Shown here piece after piece: positions 27,201-37,824 of a stretch of DNA of 64,000 bases. Source of the DNA: Metopolophium dirhodum (taxonomy: Eukaryota; Arthropoda; Insecta; Hemiptera; Aphididae); contig NC_083568.1 in NCBI RefSeq assembly GCF_019925205.1, positions 5,963,237 through 6,027,236 on the forward strand. The letters are read 5' to 3'. Position 1 is the stretch's first letter. Every line of letters begins with the position of its first letter. The translations under genes were made by a program, and so were the position numbers. Under the pieces are notes generated by a model. The model did not search any database, was not told the DNA's origin, and saw only the letters and a list, made by a program, of their open reading frames with translations.

Positions 27201-30200
27201 ACCGCTCAGCTCTCCTCTTCCTCTCGACCGTTTACGGGGACCGATGCCCATTAATCCGACTATAGTCGTTTGTAACTATACTTATATACATTATATTTTG
27301 ATTAAGCGCCGACCATCTATTATGCGGCATTATAAATATCAACTCGTTTAATGAATAATGTATCGAAACGAAAACACGACTCATCTAAGACCACGCCGTT
27401 CGTATGGGTTTCGTACCTACTATACACACCGCGGAATGGAAAAATGTTATAACTATATATAGGTACGTATCGGTTAGGTTACACGCGGTTGTGATTTACC
27501 ATAATATGAGTTGTACGTTTGTTATACGTCGCGTTTCCGCTGCAGGTGCCCCATAACGAAGCATAATAATATTGTACCAAACGAGAATTGATACTATAGT
27601 GACCAAAGGCACTCGGTTGTCGACGGGAAATCGGTACCGATAATTCTTTTAATTTTCCTCGCTTGTAAAAAATTCAAAAAAATTAATAAATGTCATAAAT
27701 GCGCGTCTTACGGAACTACCTATTGAGAGAACCTGCGATTACACAATAACGGCGTCGAAAAATATGCGGCAACCCGATTTGTGTTCGCATACATCAAAGC
27801 GTATGTCATGGTACTCTGTAGTCGTTCTATTACGACTTAACACAATAATAATTATTATTATTATTCCTCGACCGTGTCATTTTTTTTGATTAAATTTTAA
27901 TTTTGAAGCGTCGACATCAATTAATTATTTATGCTAATTGTAATGACTAATGAGTTACGACTAAACGATTACGTAATAATAATAAATCGTAAGAATAATA
28001 ATAATATAATAACATTATGTCTCGATCATTAAAATTCGGAAATATTTTCATAGCATTGTCGTTATGCACACGCCGTCAAAACTCTGAAACAGACAATTTT
28101 CTCGCGTGTACTTCAAAATCCCACAACCGTTACATCCTTAGATTTTTATCTATTCGTACCATGTGTAGTTTATATTTATTTATAAATTTTATACTGTTAA
28201 ATTCCTAATACAGAAAAAGGTGTGCCACATTTTACAGCATCGTTGCGTGCATTTATACAGAAAAACAATACAAATACACGGTTTTAATGTTTTTCCTTAA
28301 TTGGAAATTGGAATTGAATAACGAACAATTGAATTTATTATTTTAATGATCTCAGAATAATAGTTTTATTTTATCGTAAACGTAAAGTTGAAAATATTAT
28401 TTATGTCTGTAAAAACATATTACAATTTACAATCATTCATGGTTATTATATTATATTATTAAAACACCAACATAAAAGTTAATTGGACATTGTGTACACT
28501 ATATTTTGTGCGCTAACCTTTAAATAATAATAATAATAATAATAATAAACACCTACAAATCGATGTGATATATATATATATATATATTATTTTAATGTTT
28601 AGTACATTAACCTATTGCCTAAACGTATGGTTTCGTCTTCGAAATGCTCACGAGACTTGAGATATTTATTGTTGATACTTTAAACGTTGGGATAGTCTAA
28701 TTTTATTTATGTGCGCAAACCTTTCATGTCAGGAACCCATAACTTTATCATTTCGCGTGTTAACTAATTATGTTTTCGTGCGTAATAAATATATTATAAA
28801 ATAGAACTTTTAAAACAAGTGTCTTTTATTTTGGAAAATGATCAAAAGTGAATTTATGAGGTTTTCCAAACCAGTCGCCAAGACTCCGCCAGTAAAATCA
28901 TTTTTTTTTTTTTTTGTAAATTTGTATAATTTATCGTGGTTGGGCGGGCGGCGGTTACATTATTATAATATTATTATAAAAATGCTGAAGTAATAAATAC
29001 TCAAAGGTGACAATTGTATATTGTTAGCAATATTTATCTGGTTATTCCATATTACATTTCATGTTTTATGGTGTACTTGGGTGTGAGCTTAATGCGTTCA
29101 CTGCATACAGATACGGCCGATCAGTGAATATTAATAACCATTAATCGTCGAATGTTTGTTTACTGTGGCTGTAACAAATCAAAATTATGCGCGTGCAAAA
29201 AATTGTCGTCACATATAAATCATTTAAAAGATAGATTGCGTAAAAACCATAATATTCTACGGATAGAATACGCGTTCAAACGAGTTTTGCGAGATATTGA
29301 AATATTTCGGAATATCCGCTATTATGAATATTATGATATAATACATCTGTAGTACTGCAGTCATTATTTTAGGTTTTAACGCTCGGAATTTAAATAATAA
29401 ACTTTAATTTTCCGGGACATTACTCTAACGTATACAATCATAATACTTATATCTATACATTCGTAACGAGCTTTTTTTGTTTATTTTTCCCGCGCTGGGG
29501 GAAACTTTTTTTTTCGACAAAGTATATACATAATATACATATACATTATATTATTATAGTTGATAAACAAATTAAAAAAAAAAAAGCAGAATATTATGAT
29601 AAATATTATGTTCAGCTGTTAAACTGATATTATATACGAAAACAAATTATAACTAAATCGCATTTGCATAATGTGCAATAATGATATTAAAATAGACAGC
29701 GAATAATGTGCCGGATTATACGTGAGACACATGACAATGTATACGCATGCTTTTCAGTAAAATTAGCATACACGCGCGGATTTATGAATTCATTCGAACC
29801 TGTGAGGTCGTCTCTATTGGGTTTCGATGGATTAAGTGAAAAAAAAAACCCCCGCACCAACATTATATACTTACAGTAAGTACAGCACTAGATGCAGCAC
29901 CGTATATAGGTATATTATATTGTTTGAAATGAAATATTATAATATAATAATATAATGAAGAAACAATTTCGAAATTCTTCAAACGCACCCACACGTCGTA
30001 TTATTATTATAATCTTCCGGTTTATGAAAAAAAAAACCAATTGCGCTTCATTGCTCGCGCTCGACTATTCAGAATAATAATCATAATAATATATTATAAA
30101 GTTTATTTTCTATTTATACGAAAAACGCGATTGGTGCGCATAACAACGTCTATAACGCATATAACGTCTGGTGAAATATTTTAGTATATAATAATAATAA

Positions 30201-31001
30201 TAATAATAATAACATGCGATATAATATTATATAGTATGTAGGTAGGTAAGTAGATATATGGCCGAGAATCCACTATGACTGCAGTAAACCGACGAGTGTG
30301 TTTTTGCATTTTTATATTATATATTATGCTATATAAATTGGAAACGATTAATCGTGATTGCGCGTTTAGTGTTTGGTTTAGCTTCTTCAAGTGTACATAA
30401 TATTATGCGCCTTATAAGATCCCGGAGGTTACATAAAGGTACTAATTGTTTCGCCTATTATAATATATTATTATATTCACAGTCACGTCGCGCCGTTTCG
30501 CCAACACCCCCCCCCCCCCCCAACCACCACATCCACGTCATTATAGTACATAATAATAATAGTAATAATATTATATAGAATCGCATATCGTTATTAATCA
30601 TTATTATTATTATAATTATTAAGTATCATCGTCATCACGAACAGACGAGCGTATTATTCCATAGAGAGTGGCAATATCGACCGTTTTTCGTATCGAAATC
30701 CAGTTATAGAGGTACCTACATATACCTGTAAGCTGGTAACCTGCCTATTGTGATAATAATAATTTGCGGCATTATTGTAACGTTCGTCGTATTATTAGCT
30801 GCTGTAGCAGCGTGTCGAATACGTTGCGTAAAGATGATGACTCGGGAAGTAATATTATAGCGGGATGATGCGAAGTGCGATATAATACCTATCTATGACG
30901 GAAAATATTGTATTCTTTCGCTTTTTCGCTCGCGTCTTTTAATTGTTTATATAATATAACATAATATTATATTATATCATATTATTATACAACATCATTC
31001 A
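17401..31001. other. Long gene-poor interval
   Basis: More than 13 kb without a supported gene. It contains a C-run at about 20021-20040, a long (AC)n tract (21157-21208), TA-rich tracts (near 25031-25052 and 28568-28588) and several GGTACCTA palindromes (19238-19249, 20427-20437, 26242-26253, 30711-30720). GC-rich patches at 19440-19760, 20030-20300 and 26960-27260 give only overlapping, low-complexity open frames on both strands. Confidence 0.45.
21157..21208. repeat. (AC)26 microsatellite
   Basis: An uninterrupted AC run of 52 bases, followed by a short ACTC-interrupted continuation. Confidence 0.95.
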
Positions 31002-31005
31002 TTAA

Positions 31006-31474
31006 GAGGATGTCCGATGTCAGCGCACTGTTTGTTTTCTCTCTCTGGCCCGCACGCCCAACGTGGACCGCAAAACGCATTAACGCATAATCGTTTTTTT
31101 CTATGTTTTCAAGTAATCTCAGAGTGAAATCACCCATTACAAAACAGATAGAGAATAATATTTTTGAGGGAACGACATATCGGTTTTATATTTTATTGTT
31201 ATTTGACTTCGACTTTGCTACTTTCAAAATAAACAAAAAATTTTTGTAAATTTAAATTGTGTTTGAATTGTTTTGAGACAATATTCGGACGAATGGTTAT
31301 ATGTCATTCCATCAGAAATATTATTCTCTATGTTTTTTTTGTAACGGGAGATTTCGCTCCGAGATTACTTAAAAACATAGAAAAAATGATTCTGCGTAAA
31401 TGCGTTTTGTCTATGCGTTGCGTGTCGGCCAGAGAGAGAAAACAAATAGTGCGCTGACGAGTGATGACATTCTC
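31006..31474. mobile_element. Foldback DNA element flanked by TTAA
   Basis: The ends are long imperfect inverted repeats. The left arm starts GAGGATGTCCGATGTCAGCG and runs to about 31170. The right arm, read on the minus strand from 31474, starts GAGAATGTCATCACTCGTCA and stays similar for about 150 bases, including the block TTTGTTTTCTCTCTCTGG in both arms. The element is flanked on both sides by TTAA (31002-31005 and 31475-31478), a target-site style used by piggyBac-like elements, although the terminal bases are not the classical piggyBac CCC. A single related arm lies at 34438-34540. The element has no transposase and would need one supplied in trans. Confidence 0.75.
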
Positions 31475-31521
31475 TTAACATATTATAAGCGTAAACGCAT
31501 CATAATATTTATTAATTATAC

Positions 31522-31749
31522 CAGGAACGGATCTAAGGGGGGGGGGGCATAGGGGGCCTAGGGGCATATTCGCAACTAGGGTTAAAATGCTGGGGGGCTA
31601 ACAAAACTATTTATTTAAAATAACCCATAGGGGGCTTATATCTAAATCAATAAGGGATATTTGTAGGGGGGGGCTAAATCTTAGTCAGGAGGCTAAGCAC
31701 CCCCTAGACCCCCCCCCCCCACCAGATCTTTGCTCTGGATCCGTGACTG
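31522..31749. mobile_element. Short nonautonomous hAT-type element
   Basis: The element begins CAGGAACGGATC and ends with GGATCCGTGACTG, giving imperfect terminal inverted repeats with a CAG start. It is flanked by a perfect 8-bp direct repeat, AATTATAC, at 31514-31521 and 31750-31757. The interior is built of G-runs on the left (31538-31547) and C-runs on the right (about 31710-31720), with GGGGGCTAA-type blocks between. The CAG terminus and 8-bp duplication indicate the hAT superfamily. At 228 bp it has no coding capacity. Confidence 0.85.
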
Positions 31750-31757
31750 AATTATAC

Positions 31758-32820
31758 CCATGCATTACCATCGTTATTGTTGTGCATTTATTATAATTAA
31801 CGTTAATGTAATATAACATAAACCGTATGAACAATATTATGCTATAATATTATAATAATAATTGTACCTATACCAACAGCCATTATAATATTATACGCTG
31901 TGCCCTCATCATAATATCAGATCCTTATCCCTTTCATTGGTTCGATTGTTCGGATGACTGCTGCACGAACCGAGGTTTCGCAGTCGTACGTTTTGCACGC
32001 CATCGTGTCCCGCGAGATTAATTATAATAATTTTTCCCGTCTCGTTATCCTGTCCCTCTCACTCTCTCACTCTTTCCGCGCACGCGCGTGTTATAATAAA
32101 ACCCGCCGGTTTTCTCTTCTTTGAATTGGCATCGTCCCATTGAAAGAAAAAAAAAATACTAATAAACAAATAAATAATAATAACGAAATAAAAATATATA
32201 ATAGTAATAATAAGGAAAAAAAACGTTTCGCGACCGTAGCAACGGGCGCACGGTGTCTGCGAATAATAATAATATAAATATCGCGTGCAGACGGCGGCGG
32301 CGGCGATACCAACCATATACCAACCAACATATATTATCATTATTATTATACCTATACGTTTCGCTGCGATAGGTACCTGCTGGAGTCGTCGTCGTCGTCG
32401 TCCCGGGCAGGCGAAACTCGTGAAACGGACGGGGTGAAGAAATAAAAATCCACGTCGGCCGAGCAACGACGACGACAAGACGGAAAAATGACAAAATACA
32501 ATATCGCAGCATAATACAAATGGGAATGAAAAAATTTAGACCGGTCGCAGGTACACCTACCTATAATACGTGCACGCGAAACGGGCGAACGGATGAAAAA
32601 AAAAATACCGGCGGACGATGAATTACGATAAATCTCAGGGTAAAACGTCGACGACGAGACCGTCTTGTGTCATAATGGTAATAATAATAATAATATCGGA
32701 TCGCATGTCCGTGAACAGACGCCGCGGAAATCGGCGTGCACGCGCTTCGGTACCTATTCCGCGCGACCGTCTGACCTCCCGTCAAAACCTCAAATGTACG
32801 TGTGTGTGTGCGCGTGTGTG
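31758..32820. other. Noncoding interval
   Basis: The interval contains AT-rich sequence, then a GC-richer stretch (32030-32820) with CGT-rich triplets and short open frames on both strands. No splice-consistent or domain-bearing frame was recognised. Confidence 0.4.
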
Positions 32821-32821
32821 A

Positions 32822-32858
32822 TCTGACCCCCCACGTTCCCCCCTTGTCTACGCCACTG
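32822..32858. mobile_element. Solo hAT-type terminus
   Basis: A C-rich tract is followed by GTCTACGCCACTG, whose reverse complement CAGTGGCGTAGAC is a common form of hAT terminal inverted repeat. No matching left end or target duplication was found, so the rest of the element has been lost or is too diverged. Confidence 0.4.
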
Positions 32859-32869
32859 TATATTATATA

Positions 32870-33042
32870 TTTTCTATTTTCTTTGTCATAAGGTGTTCAT
32901 TATACAATTTTGCTGTTTTTTGTTTCTTATTATAATATCTTTTATTAAATACTAGTTAATACTTATTTCAACCATGTACTTAAATGTAATGTAACCATTG
33001 TCCATTGGGCTACCAGACCGTACTTTCAATAAATAAATAAAG
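32870..33042 (+). mobile_element. 3' end of a non-LTR retrotransposon
   Basis: The block CCATTGGGCTACCAGACCG (33002-33020) followed by TACTTTCAATAAATAAATAA resembles the 3' UTR and A-rich tail of jockey-clade LINE elements in insects. No reverse transcriptase is attached, so this would be a strongly 5'-truncated insertion. The call rests on the tail structure only. Confidence 0.4.
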
Positions 33043-33377
33043 TTTTATCTAATTTTATTTTCATAACTAAATAATTATTTAACAGTTTATAATTTTTAAC
33101 AATGAAGTCAACTATACATTATATTTATTAGTATGACAATTGGGAAAATAAAAAATGTCATATTAATAATAACTTAAATATTATACCTTATTGCATACTG
33201 TAGTAAAATATAAAAATAGGTTTATCTATTTAATATAATAAAATGTATAAGGCAGATAATTCGACAAAAAACATTATTTAATACAACATTTTACAAGATA
33301 TGTTATCAATTAATAATTTTAAATTTAACAGGCATTACTAAACTTTAATGTTTAGAGACTGATATATAACTAAATCC

Positions 33378-33880
33378 GAAACCAAGTTTGACGGATTTAA
33401 ATACTCTTGTTTTGTTTGTTTGAATGGTTCAATACTTTGTTGATTCTGAAACAATTATAATGAGCATATAAAAAATTATTTGAATTACTTCTTACACTAT
33501 TTACCCTGATTGAATAGAACATGTTTATAATTTTTTTTTTTATGAAGATTATATGAAATTTTTCCATCCTGATTCCTTTGAATTTTTTTTAGAGCTACTA
33601 GAATATAAGAACTGGCCAGTTATATCTGAAACCAATTTTGACAGATTTGAATGCTCTTGCTTCGTGCCCGAATCGTTCAATACTTTGTTGACTCTGAAAC
33701 AATTAACGAGCATATAAAAAATTATTTTAATTACTTCTTACACTATTTACCCTGATTGAATTGAACTTTTTGATAACTTATTCTTTCTGTAAAGGTTATT
33801 TAAAAGTTTTCCAGCTTTATTTCTTATTACTTGGTCTTCTTCTATAGCTACAAGAATTAGTGAGACGACAAATAAAACTG
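33378..33880. repeat. Tandem duplication of the 3' end of the eIF4G-like gene
   Basis: Two copies about 250 bp apart cover the end of exon 8, the last intron and exon 9. Matching landmarks on the plus strand are GAAACCAA(G/T)TTTGAC at 33378 and 33628, CAATACTTTGTTGA at about 33430 and 33682, and CACTATTTACCCTGATTGAAT at about 33499 and 33741. The right-hand copy carries the exons used in the intact gene model. In the left-hand copy, exon 9 (start about 33445) has a frameshift relative to its partner and a nearby stop, and the exon 8 copy (about 33500-33605) has diverged. Confidence 0.8.
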
Positions 33881-36471
33881 GATCGTAGGATTTCCAGGTA
33901 TTACTTATCTTTAATAACTGTATAACTTCCTGTAAGTATAGAAATTATATTATATACATGACATCAGAAAATATTTTACAGTGATATTGGATGTTAGAAC
34001 ATACATCAATTTTATTATTGTTAGCAAAATCCATAAGAACATCATAACACTCATCATATATCCATTCTGCCATAATTGTATCTGATTTTACCCTGTACAC
34101 ATTTTTCATGTGTTCTGGTAAACCAGAAAATGCAGATTGATTGTTTTCTATAAGCTTGACAGGCTCTGTCAATACAAAAAAAAAAAAATTAAACGATAAT
34201 ATAGAAAAAACTTATGTAGGTAGTTTTTGTAGTGCTTTTTTTGCATATTTTAATATTTTTAAGTGCTATATGAATGCTTATATGAACTATTTAAGTGCTT
34301 TTTTGATGATTATAGGTGATCTAAATCCCGAACCCTGGTTATGACTGTTATAAGTGAATAAAATGTTACAATTTAAAAATGTACGTATCCGGCAAGTTCT
34401 TAACTTTGTTTTATAGTAGGTCAATTCACCCTAAAACTAAAGACAACAACACAAGATCGGTTCTGATGAACAAGAAAATGTGAATTTTCTATGTCGCGCG
34501 TGGGTCAGACAGAGAAAAAAATAGTGTACTGACATCCTCTCAATAACAACTGGAAAAATTACATGAAATAATAATATAATATTATTATATACAATTTGTT
34601 TTAGCAACAAACCTACCATATGACTAATAGAAAAATAAATTACTAATAACAATATAAATATATTAAAATATTCATAAAAATTACTAAAAAAACAAGTCCA
34701 TCTCCTCTCAAAATTGTTTTTCATATGCAATGATTTATCATACAATTATTATATAAAAAAAAAAAATACCCACATATCCATTACAGTGACTCAATAATGA
34801 GATACACAACACTTACCTATACAGCAGTAGTTTTTTAAATGATTTTAAAACTTAAAACAATTACCCTCATTCATCCAACCCTTGGAATGCATTATTTTTA
34901 TTTGATGTATTGAACGTTTCAGTGTCGATGACATATCATGGTTATTAATAGAGGATAAGAGCTTATCAACTGGTCTTTTCAAATCATGTGTCTAGAAAAA
35001 AAACTATTTATATTAAACAATTTCTTCATAGAAATTTTTTGTTGTTACTTTTGATAATATTGGTCCTACTAATTGTAATATTGTACATAAACAATGCATA
35101 TGTAGTTCATAATTTTCATCATTCTCTTTACTTAAATCTGTAATGCAGGACAGAATAGCTTTTTCTGGAAAAGCGCCCTTTTTAAAAAGTTCGCCAATAA
35201 ATCTATCAAAAATAATAATTTATATATATAAAAAAAAATAAGGTAATAGTTAATTAAATAATATTAATTCAAAACATACCTGCAATTACATATGGATTTT
35301 TTATTAAAATCGAATTGAAAATTATTTAAAGTGGATATACACTTCTTTGGTACCTGGTAAACAAATAATAGTATGTATAAGTATTATTTAACCCAACCTT
35401 TAAAAATTAGTAAACTTATTTTGAATTCAGAATTACATATAATTTTATACAGGAATGAGGAATAAAAAAAAAAACGTATAAAGGTATTATAATATGTTAA
35501 GAACCATAAATGATAATATTAGTAATAAATAATAATCGTAAGTCATAACAAAATATAATGACAACATAACTATTTACCATATTATCATTTTTCATCTTCT
35601 CTTTTAATTTATTTAATTCTTGTTGATACTTTGTATGAAATACATCAGAACATTTTTTTAATAAAACTTTTTGAAATGTTGTTTTAGTATCTGTAGCAAG
35701 TTTATTAAACTTAGGGTCATTCATCATACGTGCACACATTTGGGCATATATGTGTGTATAGTTTTGCCTTTTTAAAGCCTAGATGGATAAAATGCAATAG
35801 ATGAAATAAAACGTAATAATAATATTATACAAATTCCATTAGAAGTTAATCAGTAATGATATTAGGTATATACATACTCGATCAAATATTATATCCGTTA
35901 TATGTTCGAGTAATTTAACATTATGTATTGGCAAAGCAATCATTTTTTGTGTCATCTTAGCCAAGTTGACATCATTTAAATGATAAACAATCGATCTTAC
36001 AGTATTTAATACTTGCTAAAAAAATACAAATTTTAAAAACTAATGATTAAAATGTATAAATATATAGAGACTAAATAACACTTAATATTGCATGAATAAT
36101 AAATTAAAACTATTCTATCTCTAATTGTTTACACGAGTGCAAGTGCAAGAAAAATGAGTAATAAGAATAACTATTTTATCTCTATGTTGTGTATATCAAT
36201 ACACGATGATTCATCCAGGCAGAATAAAGTAGGAAATAGCAATCTAGAGACATAGGTATCCTGTCTACATATTCCTACCATTTAATTGTGGTGTTGATTA
36301 TTGTTTCCATCAGGCATTAGAACTTTGGATTAAATATTTTGTAATAATGAACAATTTAACTTATTTAACATATTATGATAATTATATATCAAAGAAGCAT
36401 TAAAATTTTATAAATGTGTAACATTGTGTATAACATTGAATACTTACATCAGAGTTATCAATTTGTTCCAT
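33549..36471 (-). CDS. eIF4G-like protein with MIF4G and MA3-like domains (nine exons)
   Basis: Nine minus-strand exons join in phase: 36448-36471, 35878-36015, 35578-35778, 35280-35353, 35049-35202, 34865-34991, 34005-34165, 33751-33929 and 33549-33693. Together they give 1203 nt, or 400 residues plus stop. Every intron begins GT and ends AG. The protein starts MEQIDNSD. Residues about 9-235 resemble the MIF4G domain of translation initiation factor eIF4G: IIFDRALKRQNYTHIYAQMC near 50-70, FQKVLLKKC near 85, RFIGELFKKGAFPEKAI at 146-162, and a following CLCTIL. Residues about 265-395 resemble an MA3 domain (YDPVLFVVSLILVAIEEDQ, NKAGKLLNNL, LSKSSIQSG). In eIF4G these HEAT-type domains bind eIF4A and eIF3. 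The long N-terminal part of eIF4G is missing, and no YxxxxL-hydrophobic eIF4E-binding motif is seen. It may therefore be a DAP5-like, Paip1-like or lineage-specific regulator of translation. The domain call is from memory of the family; expression is not shown. Confidence 0.82.
34190..34337. mobile_element. Solo hAT-type end within an intron
   Basis: Read on the minus strand from 34337 the sequence starts CAGGGTTCGGGATTTAG and continues into AT-rich sequence with repeated AAGCACTTAAATAG-like blocks. CAGGGTTCGGGATT is a hAT-style terminus. No partner end was found. It sits in the intron between exons 6 and 7 of the eIF4G-like gene. Confidence 0.4.
34438..34540. mobile_element. Solo arm of the TTAA foldback family
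   Basis: On the minus strand the sequence starts GAGGATGTCAGTACACTATT and continues TTTTTCTCTGTCTGACCCAC, matching the arms of the element at 31006-31474. The flanking bases are TTGA instead of TTAA. It lies in the intron between exons 6 and 7 of the eIF4G-like gene. Confidence 0.65.
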
Positions 36472-36514
36472 AATGATTTTTTTCAATTTTATCAACTGCA
36501 GTACAAACAATCAA
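36472..36514 (-). other. 5' UTR part of exon 1 of the eIF4G-like gene
   Basis: Upstream of the ATG at 36469-36471 the sequence TTTATTTTATTTTCAG ends at 36515 (minus strand), a good acceptor. This suggests that the first coding exon begins with about 43 noncoding bases and that at least one untranslated exon lies further right. A possible donor (CAA|GTAAGG) lies near 36825. The transcription start was not located. Confidence 0.4.
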
Positions 36515-37166
36515 CTGAAAATAAAATAAAATAAATTATAAGAAAGAAACTGATTTAAATTTAATAATAATAATAAATTAATACAACATTTTATTTAGAA
36601 ACTGATTACAAAACTCAAATAAAAAGGCTAAATCAAAAATTTAATTATTTACTACTTTATAATAAAATACGTTTAATATAAAACATAGTCATTAGGAATA
36701 TTGTAATTGTATGGAAAAATAATATGTTATACCAGTGTTTATGCAAACAACATTATTATACTAAAAGGACTAATTTTATATTATCCATACAATTACAATT
36801 ACTGTCACATAAAATAAATATACCTTACTTGTAGTTATTTGTGTATAGAGTAGTAACTAGTTCTGCAAAATCTAGTCTTATAATCTTCAGTCGATACACA
36901 TAAATCAATGAAAACGGACTTCACAATTATTCTGAGATCAATGACGAGAATCGAAAAATTAGGATTTATGCGGGTATAATATATTTATACTATTATGTTG
37001 CCAAGTATTTGTTATTATACGTAACCCACCAAATAACTATTGAAATTACCTAGGTGCTACTTAATATCAATATTATGCTAATGCAGGCCAAGTATTAAAT
37101 TATAAGTTATAACAATAATAAACAATGGTCAAAAACACACTGGATAGGTGCACAACTCAAGTCACC
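36515..37166. other. 5' flank of the eIF4G-like gene
   Basis: AT-rich sequence with no coding potential; it probably includes an upstream untranslated exon and intron. No promoter motif could be assigned with confidence. Confidence 0.4.
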
Positions 37167-37174
37167 TAAGTATC

Positions 37175-37816
37175 CAGGCACGTAGTCAGAAAATATTCAC
37201 TAGGTGGGCCAATGTTAGATGGGCCCCCTACCTAAATATATTACCTTGTACAGTTGTAGGGGTGTTCGACAGACGAGTTGACGACCATAATAATAATATA
37301 ATTCTATATGAAATATGAATCAATATAATGACAATACCCTTACTCAAAAGTATTTTAAAAATAGACATAAAAGTATACAACAGTCACTGTCTAGATAAGA
37401 TAAGAATAACATGACATGCTAGTATACTATAATAATATGGTACCAGTGTTGGGCTTTAAATAGCAATTATTTCCTAATCAATCGTTGACGATATTATGAT
37501 TTATAAAAAATAAATTATCACCGATTCTTAGTAGGAACAGAATTTAAATGTAATACAATATACATATTTTATTCCAGAAATGGACATGGATTGAATTTAG
37601 TTACGTAACTTATTTTAGATTCTAATTAAAACCCGATATATTTGGTTTTATTTGTGTAATATTTAGACAATATTAAAAATATGAAATTTCATTTAAATTA
37701 AAAGCCCCTGTATAATAATGGGCCCCTCTGAATACTTTGGGTGGGCCGGCCTACGGCCGGACACATAATAGGGTGGGCCTGGCACACCCTGCCCCCCCCC
37801 CTTAGCTACGTGCCTG
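37175..37816. mobile_element. Nonautonomous hAT-type element with 8-bp target duplication
   Basis: The left end is CAGGCACGTAGTCA and the right end is TAGCTACGTGCCTG, so the terminal inverted repeats are CAGGCACGTAG. A perfect 8-bp direct repeat, TAAGTATC, flanks the element at 37167-37174 and 37817-37824. The sub-terminal regions contain GGTGGGCC/GGGCCC blocks on both sides and a C-run before the right end. The interior is AT-rich and has no transposase frame. The CAGG..CGTAG terminus is a widespread hAT form in insects. Confidence 0.9.
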
Positions 37817-37824
37817 TAAGTATC

